DNA of 64,000 bases, from the NCBI RefSeq assembly GCF_023898315.1, contig NC_064622.1, positions 274,527,503 through 274,591,502 on the forward strand. Direction: 5' to 3'. Made by a program: the position numbers and the translations under genes. The number at the start of each line of letters is the position of its first letter. The stretch's first letter is position 1. Shown here piece by piece: positions 48,190-60,590 of the stretch. The stretch is from Schistocerca nitens. Taxonomy: Eukaryota; Arthropoda; Insecta; Orthoptera; Acrididae. The notes under the pieces were generated by a model. It was not told the origin of the DNA, ran no database searches, and saw only the letters and a list, made by a program, of their open reading frames with translations.

Positions 48190-49524
48190 GATAAGGGAAA
48201 GGCAACCACTCACCTGTAGCAGACCGATGCATGAAGCACAGAGACACACAACAGGAAACAGCATTCGCACTAGCTTTTTGAGTTCTTGCTCTTTCTTTTC
48301 CCCCGCAAAACTACACACGCTCACGTACAAAGAGACCCATACACGCTCTCCTGCTGTCACAGCAAGACTGATAGTTGATGCTCGGTATTGAAAACAGTTG
48401 CCTGAGGTGGTGGAGGTGGAAAGAGGTTAGGAAAGGATGCAAAGAGGAGAGTCGGGATTGGGAAAAAGAGCACATAATACCTGAAAAAGGAAGTTGGCTG
48501 AAGCCAGAAGTAAGTAGCAATGAAATATTAAATGTTGAAGAGGATATACAAGCAGGACACCAGCTCTGACAGCATGTTTATTGCTGTAAAATAATCGCCT
48601 TGGAGGCCAACAATATAAATTCAGAGTGACTTGGTAATCAACTTTGCACTTGGCCACAGCTTGGAGGTGGTGGTGACTATTCATTCGAGCGGACAGTTGG
48701 TTGCTGATTGTGCCAGCATTAAAGACTATGCTGAAGTTACAGCAGAGCTGGTACACGATATAACTGCTTTCGCATGTGATCCTGCTCTGATAGGCTAGGA
48801 TATTCCTATTACAGGACTGGAATAGAGTGTGCTGTGCGAGTTCAAAGGACAGATCTTTTACAGAGAGAGGACAGGTGGCAAGGTATTGTGAATAGGTGTG
48901 GAACAAGAATAGACCCGAATATTTTGTCTATGTTGATCCATTGTAGAATCAGGATGGTGGCCAGTCATATACAGACAATCAGATATATCAATCCTGCTGT
49001 CAGCTGTCAAGCCTTCGAAGTAAAAACTCAAAATATGAATTCACAGAATCCAGATATTGATGGCTCCAGTACACAATGATCGATATATCTGAGTGTCTGT
49101 ATGTGGAGTGCATAGGGGTCTTGAAGATGGCATTATTGAGATGCTGAAACTGGTTGTCTGAATAAAATAACTTCTCAAAACATAGGGCTGTTTGGCTATT
49201 TTCCTTGGTAAAGCACATTTTGTAGATTGGATGGGTGGTGGAATAACATTCGGGAGAGGTGGGAGGAATTGTGGGTAGGATGCTCCTCATACCCAGGCAC
49301 AATACTAGGTAGTTGAAATTCTTGCAAAAAATATAGTAAAGCTGTGCTAGTCCAAGGTGATGATAGGTACTTCAGGAGAGCTGGTTCTTGAGAATGGTTG
49401 TGGAGTTCAACATCCCTGCCAGTGGACATCATGATGGAGGCAGGTGAGATAGCATGGTTATCCCAGCAGAGTAGTGCAGACAACTGCCAAGGGAAGGGCA
49501 CATGATGCATTGCGCAGGTAGACC

Positions 49525-49865
49525 TGATAGAAATGTTTACCTGCCAGCAGGTGTAAGCCAGGTGGGGCAGTTCTAAGGCAGAGTGGCAGACCTTGCCTTG
49601 TGCCTCATGTGATGTGATGTGCTGTGTCTGTGTGCTCAGTCATGGCCGCCCGCACCTGCCATGTTTTGTGCTTATGCACTTGCATGCCTGTATATGGTAC
49701 TGGAGTCTCTGCTTCACTGGAGATTGACTTACACAGAAAATTTTCATTTTCTCTTGCAGTGTTCTATTCCCAGACTTGTTGTTGAGCCTCCTTCGGCCCG
49801 TACAGTACATTGTGCTGACAGTATTGTTTTGCAGCGTTGTTATGACTGTGCAGATACTAAAGTGA
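49525..49865 (+). repeat. 5' LTR of the Gypsy element
   Basis: Shares with 53352-53820 the blocks 'acctgccag', 'gtgcttat', 'ttgagccncnntcggccc', 'tacagtac(a/c)ttgtgctga' and 'tgtgca(g/a)atactaa'. Its start is estimated; no clean target duplication was seen. Confidence 0.75.
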
Positions 49866-49904
49866 TAAAGAAGGACATTCCTACACATGTGATGCTGCTT
49901 ACCA

Positions 49905-49923
49905 CCCCCCCCCCCCCCCCCCC
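49905..49923 (+). repeat. Poly-C run (19)
   Basis: Nineteen consecutive C just downstream of the 5' LTR, in place of the expected leader. Confidence 0.9.
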
Positions 49924-50683
49924 GACTGTTTCATAGAGACACAAGAAGTAGCAGGCCAGGTACCTGCTGTATAGCTTTCTTCCCTGCCCATGACCATTTC
50001 CCAGTTTTTATGAGTCTGCAGATAGGTAGGACAATTATATGTGTCACTTCTTGCTGCACTGCCAGTTAAGGCATATTGTCAATCCAGTCAATAGAGTCAC
50101 CTTGTTATTGTCCAGAGAAACACCTATTTGACAACATTTGTCTGTTCATGCAGCAAAGCCAAATGGTGGCAGCACAATTGCTGTTTAACCAGTATCACAA
50201 GTGCCTTGGGCAGTCATACGCAACCAGGATTGCCAATTTACAGGGTCTCTCATGCAAGTGTCATTTTGAGTGTCCCAAATGTGGACCTTATATGTCGAAT
50301 CACTAATTCGAGATGTGACTGTCCAGATAGCACCTGTTCCTGAAGTCCAAACTGGGGGTCGACCTTGTCTGACCCTTCTCTAACCAAGGTTGCCCAGATT
50401 GTGGAATCATATGAGCTTATGACAGTGGCAAGAGACATCCTTTCTGACACTTGGCAGGCAAACAGCCCCCGGTACCCCTCAGAGTACCCTAACCAGCTTC
50501 GTCTCCCACAGTGCCAGTGTGTTGATGCCATTGATAGCAGTGCAGTGGTGTCATGGTACTGCCCATCTTTGCCTACTTCAAGCAAGGCGGGTTTGCATCC
50601 ATTGCAGTATCATGATTCCCACTCACAGTGGCTTCCAAGGCCTCAGCATCACTCGCCTTCTCTTCATTGGCTAAACCAGTGGT

Positions 50684-50864
50684 TGCTGGCCGGGGTGGCC
50701 GTGCGGTTCTAGGCGCTACAGTCTGGAACCGCGTGACCTACGGTCGCAGGTTCGAATCCTGCCTCGGGCATGGATGTGTGTGATGTCCTTAGTTTATTTA
50801 GGTTTAAGTAGTTCTAGGGGACTGATGACCTTAGAAGTTAAGTCCCATAGTGCTCAGAGCCATT
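50684..50864 (+). mobile_element. tRNA-derived SINE with 12-bp target duplication
   Basis: TAAACCAGTGGT flanks it exactly (50672-50683; 50865-50876). The head is 'ggccggggtggccgtgcgg' (A box) with B box 'ggttcgaatcc' at 50749-50759. The body has 'gatgtccttagtttattta', 'gggactgatgacc' and 'ccatagtgctcagagcc'. I recognise a widespread orthopteran SINE. It sits inside the gag region of Gypsy and is the youngest layer of this nest. Confidence 0.94.
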
Positions 50865-53351
50865 TAAACCAGTGGTCCTGCCCCAATTGTCTTTTTCTGC
50901 ATGTTTGACAAGACTGCCCACATGTGGAGACCATATGTGGGGTATGTCAGAAAGTAGGCCATTTGACAATTCTTTGTGACAGTCAGTGAGTCGTGGGTCA
51001 GTCATTGGCTGCCTGTATGCTGAGGCTGTCTCCGACACCACATACATGTCATCCCAGTATATTTTTCTGACACTGGTAGTGGATGGGTGACTGGTCGAAT
51101 TTAAAGTAGAGACAGGAGTGATGGTTAGCCTAATTAACTTACGAGACATACAGGCTCTCGAGCTGCTTGGCATTGCAACAGCCGCTACATTAGGTCGTGT
51201 TTTATAGCAAAGAGTGTATTCCTTACTCTGTCTCATCACATTACAAGAATTTGGAATGGCAACTTACATTGTTAGTGGCAAAATATTTTTGGGTTGGACA
51301 CTTTTTCTGATTTTGACTTCCAGATAGTGGACAAAGTGCATTTAGTGTCACTGTCAGTCCCCTTTCAAGATTTGGACTCCTTGCTGCTATTTTACAATCT
51401 GCTGTATGAGAATATGTTGGGCTGGGCAGAAAATTTTGAAGGCACACATCTTTGTTAAGCCGTTGGTGGTACCTAAACTTTATCCGCCATGCCCCATTCC
51501 CTTCTCTATGCATGACAACACGAAAGCAGAGTTGCAGGCAGGATCAAGGCATCATTTCTCCAGGACACCCCTTTGGTGGTGATTCAGAAGCCCGATGGCA
51601 CCGTGCACCTTTGTGGCAACTTTTTAAACAGCTGGACAATGTGTGATGTGTTGTGGTTTTGTATTCCATTCCACAGCTAGAGTTGTGGGCCAAGTTTTCA
51701 GGGGAGACAGGATTTTTTTATGCCTCGAGTTGTGCAATGCATACTTGCAGTTGCCTTGGTTGCAGCTTCTCATAGTTTCTTGCTACTCAGCACACTCCTT
51801 GAGCCTTACCAGTTTAATCACTATCTTTTGGAGTATTGTCTGTGCCAAGAATTTAACAACAATATTGGTTCAAGACATTCCCTGTTGCATAAACTTCCTT
51901 GATGACATCTGGGTGACAGGGTCTATAAGGAGGAGCATTTATGAAATCTACAGTCAGTTTTTCAATGCCTTTTGGGGAATAGACTTTACTGCAAACTGGA
52001 AAAAAGGACAAGCATGTCAGAGCCATTGTCAACCTGCTGACACCCAAGAAACTGATGGAGCTCCCATCTTTATTGGATACGATTTTATATTATGCTAAGG
52101 TCATTCCCCAGACCATGAACATCTGTCAACATCTTAACCAATTTTGCCAAAAAGGTATTAAGTATGTCTGGTCTGTGAATTGTCAATGGGCTTTCCAGGC
52201 CCCCAAGCAATATTTGCAACCTGCTCCCTGTTTAGCTTCTTTTACACCAGGTAAGCCTTTAAGCCTTTAAGCCTGGCCTGTGTTGCATCACAGTACAGCA
52301 CTGGTGTGGTTCTGTCCCATTGGAACCCGGATGGCACCTAGCAGTCCATCACTTACGCATCAAAGACTCTTTCTGGCAACGCAGTGTAATTATTCACAGG
52401 TGGACAAAAAGGCACTGGTTATCATTTTGGGGAATTAAAAACTTCCATGTTTTCTTTCATGAGTCAAAATTCCCACTGATCACCAACAACAAGCTGCTGG
52501 TTTCCTTACTTAACCCTCATGCAAGCTACCAGATGGCACTGCCCACTGATTGCAGAGGTGGGCCCTCTTTCTCAGTAATATTGCTACACATTTGTTAGCA
52601 ATCCACCACCCACCACACAAATGCTGATAAACTATTACGGTTGCCACTGGGGCTTAATCCAGATTCTGATCGGCAGGAAGATTTTGTGTTCGTGTTGGAT
52701 GATGCCTTACAGCAAACTTTGTTGCATTTTTCATTGACAGCGCAAGAGGCCACAACTGTCATGGCTGCCAGCCCATTTCAGCTGTCTAGGTGAATTGGCT
52801 AGAGTGCATCTCTCCAGATGTGAATCCAGTGTAGTGTATTTTTTTCTCCCCTATGCTAAACTCACTGTTGTCCAGTAGACTCTCATGCTTACCACTGAGG
52901 AGCAACACTGTCGATGGTCGTCCCCCCAGTGTTGTGTCCTTGCATACTCCAGCTGCTGCATGTGTCGCACTGGGGTCTGACTCATATGAAGGCATGGGCA
53001 TCACAGCCTCTTTGCACTCTCTGCCATCTTCCCTTTGCCTGCGGCCTCGGCCCCACTGAGGTTTGCTCCCATTCTGACCAATGTGGAGCCCATCGACTTG
53101 ACCTACCCTGGCTCTGCCCCCCACCTCCCCCCCATCCCTGGTGCCTGTGGCCTCACCTCTGTTGCTACCAGTGGACCATTGCCTCCACCTCCCTCCATTC
53201 CGCCACTCTGGTGGAGCCAGCAGCATTGCCATTTCTCCTTTGGTGGTTGGTCCACTGCTCGGATCTACAGTGCTCTCTCCAGTTCTGTGCCAGAAGCTGT
53301 GGCCCATCCCTGACCATTTTCAGCCCTGCTTGGCCCTTTCAAGGGGGAGGG

Positions 53352-53820
53352 ATTTAGTAAACCTGCCAGTGGGTATCACTACGGAGGCAGAAGAACTGGC
53401 ATGGCTGTCACTGCAGATCAGTGTGGGCAAATGCCACTTGGGAGGGGAGGTAGCTCGGCAGTAAGCCTGGCAGGGCAGTGGCAACACTTGGTTCAACCAT
53501 CACTGATCTTGCCTCATGCCATGTGCTGTTTCCATGTGCTCTGTTGTCAACCCCCCCCCCCCACACACACACACACACACACACACACCTGCTGTGTGTT
53601 GTGCTTATCACTGTACAATGTCTCTACACAGTTTCTGACTTTCTGGTTCCCTGCACATAGACTTTCACAGTAAGTTTTAATTTCCTCTTGTGGGATTTCT
53701 TTCTCCAGCTTATTCTTGAGCCATCATCGGCCCTTACAGTACCTTGTGCTGAAAGTGTTTAGCAGTATTGTTGTGCCTGTGCAAATACTAAGTAGAGTTA
53801 GGGGCCCCGGTGCAGATACT
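53352..53820 (+). repeat. 3' LTR of the Gypsy element
   Basis: Starts after the purine tract. Contains a 12-C run plus (AC)n (53551-53588) that inflates its length relative to the 5' LTR. The end region 'gtgca(g/a)atactaag' is itself duplicated (53779-53792, 53810-53823). Confidence 0.7.
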
Positions 53821-55430
53821 AAGATCTGTTGTTAGGCTGCACTTGAAGGCTAGCAGCTGACTGCAAAGGTCGTAATATTACCTTCAACTTACTAGGCAAG
53901 GGATTGCTTGTCACTGCAAATGTGTCATCCATGGGCAACTGAACTATATTTTGGTTGAGGGAATCTTAAGGCAAGAGAGAGTTCCTTCAAAAAAGACATG
54001 GCACATTACCTTCCCCTTCCTTCTTTAATCCATTCTTGTGCTTCATCTCTAATGACCTTCTTGTTGATCCTAATCTTCCTTTTTTTATATGGAAGAGACT
54101 TTTTAGTGTGTGAGGGATAGTAAATACAAAAGTCGGGGACTTGATATGGACAGAGGCTCTTGTAAACCATAGTAGAAATCCATGTCAACATCCAGGAAGG
54201 CTAGACTGAGGATGAAGAGAAGTGGATGGGAGAGAAGCTATTGAGGCAGTGAAGGAATGAGGACAGAGTGTCCGACACTCAGTGTAGATCATGAAGGTAT
54301 AATCATACAAGGACTTGGAATCTGAAAGGTTTCGTGTAGATGACTCATAAATTAGTTTGGCATAGGGGAGTGCCATGTGTGTGCCCACTACCCTGCTACA
54401 GATTTATTTGTATATCTTCCACTTGAAGAAAAAATAGTAATGGTTATGGATGTAACTTTGTGTTGTGTATAAGGAACGAGGTGGTGAGCTTCATATCAGA
54501 ACAACGGGAGATCATTATTCGATGAAGGCAAGATGATGAGCATGGCAGATTTTGGTGTGTAGCTAAATGACATTGAGAGTGACTAGTAGGTATCTAGGTG
54601 GTACTGGAGTGAGGATGGTTGAGGGACAGCTAAGGAAATTGTGTGTATCTTTGATATGGGAAGTTAGGCTGTGGGCAATAGGTTGAAGGTTGTAAAGGTG
54701 TTGGTCATACAAACTCAAGATTTTTTTCTGTGGGAGCACAGTAACCATGTGCAATGGAGCAACCACTATGCTGAGGTTTATAGTTTTTGGGAACTGTGTA
54801 GAAGGTGGGTGGGATAGCTGTAGTGAAGAGTGAGATGGATTTGGTGTGTAGCTTCTGGGATAAGTCAAAGGATTTGAGTAGGGATTGTATTTTATGCTGG
54901 ACATTTGGGATGCGGCCACTGTGGCTTAGCCTGTAGATGGAAACCACCTGTTAGGTAATCACTGCAGTATATCATGACAGTGATGAAGCCTTTTTCTTTA
55001 GGGGATATTATCAAACTGGGTCTGTGAAAAGGGCAGTCCTTGCTGTTTTGAGAGGTTTGTGTTGTTTGCGGGGAACATAGGAAAGAAGGGTGAGGCTAAG
55101 CTGTAGGTAAAGAATTCATTTAAGGGCACCAGGGGTGGCGAGGTGGGAGTAAGTTAGAACCACAGTTGGACTGGGGTATGAACTGGACAAAGCAAGGTTT
55201 ATTGTTGGTTTTTGATTGGTACAGTTGGTGGCAAAGAAATGTTTCCACTGTTGGGATCAGGAGGAGAGTAGCTCTTGATGGGTTCAACATAACTGAATTT
55301 GTGTGTGGAGCTGAAAGTGAGGTTTTGGTTTAGAACTTAAACTTTAGAGGGATTTGTTAGAAAGGTTGCCAACAGTGTTTTTGGTTTGTTTAGGTTCAGG
55401 GTTTTGTGGGGGGTTGGGAAGGGGCTGTTA

Positions 55431-56395
55431 TCCCTTCCACACTAAAATATATCTTCCACACAATCTGGTCATCTGTGGATGGCACATCTGCAGTGACAAT
55501 CCGTTGTCCAGGCAAGTGAGCTGCAAACAGCTCTCATATGTTATATCTGCACATGTCCCTGATTCTCTGAATGCACCTGTGAACCAGCTGCAAAGGAGTG
55601 TCACCCAAAATCACTCTGGACTGGACCATATCCTTTTTCAAGCCTTCAACTACTTATTACCAAGTCCAGAAATGAGGAACTTCTTACCTGCAACCCTTCT
55701 CACCCCCTCCCAAGTTCTACACCACTGCTAGCCCAATTTAAAATGTACCCTGGTCCCTTCTTATGCCACATATGTTCACAACCCTTTGCAACATCTTTCA
55801 TACATTTTTGAAAGACCCAGGTGCAACACTGTCCTCTGCACCCACCCAGCACATCTTATTCTGATCTTGTTACAGGCATACCTTATCCTATCAGAGGCAA
55901 CATCATTTATAGAAGCAGTCACATCATGTACCAGCTCTTCTGTAATCAGCCCTTTATGTGGACATGACCACCGATAAACTGTCCACCTTAACTGGTGGCT
56001 ACCTCCAAACTGAAACCAAGAGCTGAGTTGGTCACCCGGGGGTGGACCACACTAGCAAAACACGCTCAGCTTCAAATGCTGCTTCCATCTGTGACATCTA
56101 CATCCCCAATTCCCTCCCCAGTACCAACTTCTCTTCTGAACCATGTAGTCAGAATGGTCCTTACAACATATTCATCCATACCACAATCCTCTTGGTCTCA
56201 GTAGCCACTGCCACCTGTCCCACACCCACCCCAATCCCTGTACCGAAGCCTCCCACTTCCCTCATTCTGTGCTCACATCCTGCTTTCCACATCCTTTCAG
56301 GATATGTTTACAAGTGCTGGGTTGTTGCTGTCTTTGCTATAGTTGGTAGCAAGGAAATAAAGGTTATTCTAAATTGCAAGTGAATATTCCCCAGG
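55431..56395 (+). mobile_element. Penelope-like element, 3' part, opposite orientation
   Basis: Begins with the linker seen in the 42.1-kb copy ('ggcacatctgcagtgaca'), then SPEMRNFLPATLLTPSQVLH, then a badly decayed endonuclease region and a C/A-rich tail. It starts exactly where the minus-strand PLE ends, so the two are head to head. Inactive. Confidence 0.65.
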
Positions 56396-57300
56396 CAACT
56401 TATTGAGTACAGGTATGAACTGAGTGAAGCAAGTTTTGGCTCAGTGTAGGTCAGTAGTGTAGATGTGAAGGAATAGGTTCCACTATAGGAAAAAGTTTTA
56501 TGTTAAACAATTTCACAGAGTTCCAAAAGACATAACAATATGAAAAACAGGTGAAAATGAAAAGCTCATAACAGAAAAAGTCTGAAAATCTGAGAAGTTA
56601 GAAGTGGAATAGAAGACATGACAACTTAGTGGTCAAGGAGAAAGCACTGGCAACAAAAGCATAGCTACGGGGGGGGTAGCCACGCAGTCTGGGGCATCTT
56701 GTCACGGTCCGCGCTGCTCCCCCCGTCGGAGGTTCGAGTCCTCTCTCAGGCATGGGTGTGTGTGTTGTCCATAATGTAAATTAGTTTAAGTAGTGTGTAA
56801 GCTTAGGGACCGATGACCTAAGCAGTTTGGTCCCATAAGATCTTACCACAAATTTAGAGTTATTTACAGAAGCATTGTTGAGTCAAAAATGAGCAGCAAC
56901 AGAGATCAAGGAAATCAGAAACAGTACACTGCAAAATATAAAAGATGATTTGGGATACACACATGACATTGTGAAGTTGAAAGTAAATTTATATCAACAA
57001 GTTCATTAGCATGCTGCTTGTGCACTGCTACAGAAACAGGTGCAGTGATCTATGCAGTTAAAGGTAATCTGTACAAAAATGAATTCATATCAAGTAGATG
57101 AGCATGAGCTGTTGCTGATAACTCATTTTCAAGATGAATTTAACTGAGAATGGACAGTGTATGCGAGAATGAAGTTCCTGTCTGTGTTAAGGTAAAACAC
57201 AATCACATTGCTGTCGGTATAAATTGTGATTCCAGAATCACATCCTTTCAGGAACTGCCAAAACAGTGCTGATTCTGCTGTAGAATGAAAGATTTGTTCT
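56396..57300. other. Spacer or LINE 5' region containing a SINE
   Basis: The A-rich sequence on both sides of the SINE could be the first ORF of the LINE that follows, but I see no diagnostic gag or zinc-knuckle motif. Confidence 0.35.
56669..56852 (+). mobile_element. tRNA-derived SINE (third type)
   Basis: The head is 'gtagccacgcagtctgggg' with B box 'ggttcgagtcc' at 56731-56741. The body is 'gggtgtgtgtgttgtcc', 'aagtagtgtgtaagc', 'gaccgatgacctaagcag' and 'ttggtcccata'. It is the same type as the minus-strand SINE at 18859-19404. A clear target duplication was not found. Confidence 0.85.
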
Positions 57301-58574
57301 GGCAACAACCAACAATAGACTGTCTTCGTTAATTAAAATTAACAATTGTATAAACCAGATGCATGTATCTCTGAATCGACCAGTCTACCTGAAGAAATCC
57401 GTGTTTCACCAAAATAAATACAATGTGAAAACCAGTGCAATACAAGTGCCTAAACGAAACAAATGCTACTTGACAAGTGGATTACCATTAGAAGCACCAC
57501 AGCACACGAAAGGCAGCACCCAGAATCCAGGGAACCAGCTAGCAAGAAGACACATCTCAAATCAAGGAGGATTTTTTACAGCTAACAATACTACATGTAT
57601 AAAAAGAGGTAAGTGTTGAAGCAAGACACAATATAGTCCCTGCTTCATAGTTTAAATTGTTCCATCAGAATGTTCAGTCTCTTTCCAATAAACTGAATGA
57701 AATACAAATCTTGTTAAATGATATGAGTGATATTTCTGTTTTATGCTGTACTGAGCACTGGCTAAATAAAGACATGATAGAACTAGCATACCTACCTCAG
57801 TTTAAATTAGCTGCATTTTGTAGAGAAGTACTCAGGCATGGTGTTAGCGGCATATATGTTCGAGAAGATATATACTTCACTAACATAACCAAATTTGACA
57901 GCTTATCTAAAGAAAGAGACATAGAACTCTCAATAGTAGAACTGCCAACTAGCACTTCTGTAATCATCTGTGTATATAGGTCGCCAGATGGTGACAGTTT
58001 TTATAATCATATGGAAGAGCTGTTAGGGGACTTCAACACCCTTAAAAAAATATTATCATATGTGGAGATTTCAATGTTGATTTCTCCAAACCCAGTAAAT
58101 TTAAAGATGAAATCAAAGACTTACTGAAGTCCTTTAACCTAAAACCAACTATAACCAACCCAACTCATATAACCACTACTTCTGCAACAACCACAGATCA
58201 GGTGTTTGTAAACACAGATAAATATATCTGCAACACACAGACTGCAAACACTGGTTTTAGTGATCACAATGCCCAAATACTAACAATCACTATTCCAGGA
58301 AACACGAAAGCCCAGAAAACTAGAACTATTGTGAGGAAGTTTAATAATGAAAACACAGATTACTTTTGTTCTCTCTTGAGAAGAGAAATCTGGACTAATG
58401 TTTACAGTTCAAACAGCACAGATGACAAGTTTGATAAATTTATGGCCACATACAAACTTTTTTTGAAATAGCCTTTCCTAAACAAACGTCACTTATAAAT
58501 TCTGTGCACAAACCAAATAAATGGATCACAACAGGAATAAAAATATCATGCCAGAATAAAAGGAACTTTTTTTA

Positions 58575-60590
58575 AGTGCTTTATCTGAAAACTACCTTAA
58601 GCAGTTAAACAGAGAACCGACTCATGGCGATAACATATTAGACCTTCTGGTGACAAACAGACCCAAACTATTTGAAACAGTTGACGTAGAACAGGGAATC
58701 AGCAATCATAAAGCGGTTACTGCATCGATGATTTCAGCCGTAAATAGAAATATTAAAAAAGGCAGGAAGATTTTTCTGTTTAGCAAAAGTAACAAAAAGC
58801 GGATTACAGAGTACCTGACGGCTCAACACAAAAGTTTTGTCTCAAGTACAGATAGTGTTGAGGATCAGTGGACAAAGTTCAAAAGGATCAAAACAAAATG
58901 TCCAGACACTCTGTGACCAAAATGGTACTGAAACAGAGGCTGAAAGACTAAAGGCGGAAATACTAAATGTCTTTTTCCACAGCTGTTTCACAGAGGAAGA
59001 CTGCACTGTAGTTCCTTCTCTAGATTGTCGCACAGATGACAAAATGGTAGATATCGAAATAGACGACAGGGGTAGAGAAACAATTAAAATCGCTCAAAAG
59101 AAGAAAGGCCGCTGGACCTGATGGGATACCAGTTCGATTTTACACAGAATACGCGAAGGAACTTGCCCCCCCTCTTTCAGCGGTGTACCGTAGGTCTCTA
59201 GAAGAGCGTAGCATTCCAAAGGGTTGGAAAAGGGCACAGGTCATCCCAGTCTTCAAGAATGGACGTCGAACAGATGTGCAGAACTATAGACCTATCTATA
59301 TCTCTAACGTCGATCAGTTGTAAAATTTTGGAACACGTATTATGTTCGAGTATAATGACTTTTCTGGAGACTAGAAATCTACTCTGTAGGAATCAGCATG
59401 GGTTTCAAAAAAGACGGTCGTGTGAAACCCAGCTCACGCTATTTGTCCACGAGACTCAGAGGGCCATAGACACGGGTTCACAGGTAGATGCCGTGTTTCT
59501 TGACTTCCGCAAGGCGTTCGATACAGTTCCCCACAGTCGTTTGATGAACAAAGTAAGGGCATATAGACTATCAGACCAATTGTGTGATTGGATTGAAGAG
59601 TTCCTAGATAACAGAACGCAGCATGTCATTCTCAATGGAGAGAAGTCTTCCGAAGTAAGAGTGATTTCAGGTGTGCCGCAGGGAAGTGTCGTAGGACCGT
59701 TGATATTCACAATATACATAAATGACCTTGTGGATGACATCGGAAGTTCACTGAGGCTTTTTGCAGATGATGCTGTGGTGTATCGAGAGGTTGTAACAAT
59801 GGAAAATTGTACTGAAATGCAGGAGTATCTGCAGCGACTTGACGCATGGTGCAGGGAATGGCAATTGAATCTCAATGTAGACAAGTGTAATGTGCTGTGA
59901 ACACATAGAAAGATAGATCCCTTATTTAGCTACAATATAGCAGGTCAGCAACTGGAAGCAGTTAATCGCGTAAATTATCTGGGAGTACGCATTAGGAGTG
60001 ATTTAAAATGGAACGATCATATAAAGTTGATCGTTGGTAAAGCAGATGCCAGACTGAGATTCATTGGAAGAATCCTAAGGAAATGCAATCCGAAAACAAA
60101 GGAAGTAGGTTACAGCACGCTTGTTCGCCCACTGCTTGAATACTGCTCAGCAGTGTGGGATCCGTACCCGATAGGGTTGATAGAAGAGATAGAGAAGATC
60201 CAACGGACAGCAGCGCGCTTCGTTACAGGATCATTTAGTAATCGCGAAAGCGTTACGGAGATGATAGATAAACTCCAGTGGAAGACTCTGCAGGAGAGAC
60301 GCTCAGCAGCTCGGTACGGGCTTTTGTTAAAGTTTCGAGAACATACCTTCACCGAAGAGTCAAGCAGTATATTGCTCCCTCCTACGTATATCTCGCAAAG
60401 AGACCATGAGGATAAAATTGGAGAGATTAGAGCCCACACAGAAGCATACCGACAATCCTTCTTTCCACGAACAATACGAGACTGGACTAGAAGGGAGAAC
60501 CGGTAAAGGTACTCAAGGTACCCTCCGCCACACACCGTCGGGTGGCTTGTGGAGTATGGATATAGATGTAGATGTAGATATGAATACTCA
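58575..60590 (+). mobile_element. 5'-truncated LINE (TAGATG-tail family) nested in another LINE
   Basis: Starts within the endonuclease domain (NYLKQLNREPTHGDNILDLL, then VTNRPKLFE, GISNHKAV) and ends in a (GATGTA)n tail at about 60560-60585. The host LINE resumes immediately after. The same family occurs at 30036-30783, 36306-38700 and, inverted, 13410-17480. It is better preserved than the last two. Confidence 0.87.
59259..60506 (+). pseudogene. LINE reverse transcriptase, single in-frame stop
   Basis: One frame carries SLTSISCKILEHVLCSSIMT, NQHGFQKRRSCETQLTLFVH, AVFLDFRKAFDTVPHSRLMN, VISGVPQGSVVGPLIFTIYI and LRLFADDAVVYREV, with the catalytic FADD present. The frame stops at TGA (59898-59900) after DKCNVL and then continues in the same frame through YLGVRIRSDLKWNDHIKLIV to RTIRDWTRRENR, stop at 60504-60506. 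A further frameshift near 59300 and stops upstream separate it from the endonuclease remnant. All RT motifs needed for polymerisation can be seen, so it decayed recently. Confidence 0.88.

Larger units (their letters stand above)
49525..53820 (+). mobile_element. Gypsy-type LTR retrotransposon, decayed, with LTRs
   Basis: Two LTR-like direct repeats bound a gag-pol relic. Pol is read in pieces: a gag zinc knuckle CGVCQKVGHLTILC (about 50936-50980), a protease ETGVMVSLIN with the active-site Asp changed to Glu (about 51090), then RT: LDSLLLFYNLLYENMLGWAE, VVIQKPDGTVHLCGNF, LELCNAYLQLPW and CCINFLDDIWVTGS, and RNase H: SHWNPDGT, SITYASKTLSGN. A purine tract 'aagggggaggga' (about 53340-53351) precedes the 3' LTR. 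Stops and frameshifts are frequent and I found no integrase. The element sits in a PLE and carries a SINE. Confidence 0.88.
48190..55430 (-). mobile_element. Penelope-like element with RT and GIY-YIG, split by Gypsy
   Basis: On the minus strand the RT comes first (55330-54000): TFYTVPKNYKPQHSG, DQHLYNLQPIAHSLTSHIKD, PPRYLLVTLNVI and GTHMALPYAKLIYESS. These are Penelope-type RT motifs, including the (Q)xxGTxMxxxxAxxYA block. After the Gypsy insertion (49525-53820), the linker VPGYEEHPTHNSSHLSRMLF and the endonuclease TCESSYIVYQLCCN ... NQLSARMNSHHHLQAV follow at 49300-48600. The sequence right of Gypsy ('gcaagggattgcttgtcact') continues the linker known from the 42.1-kb copy, which shows the two halves were one element. 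Frames are broken. Confidence 0.8.

Noticed and set aside
53035..53464. Overlapping Pro-rich open frames
   Set aside because: They lie in the decayed 3' part of the Gypsy element and its LTR; the openness comes from C-rich composition.
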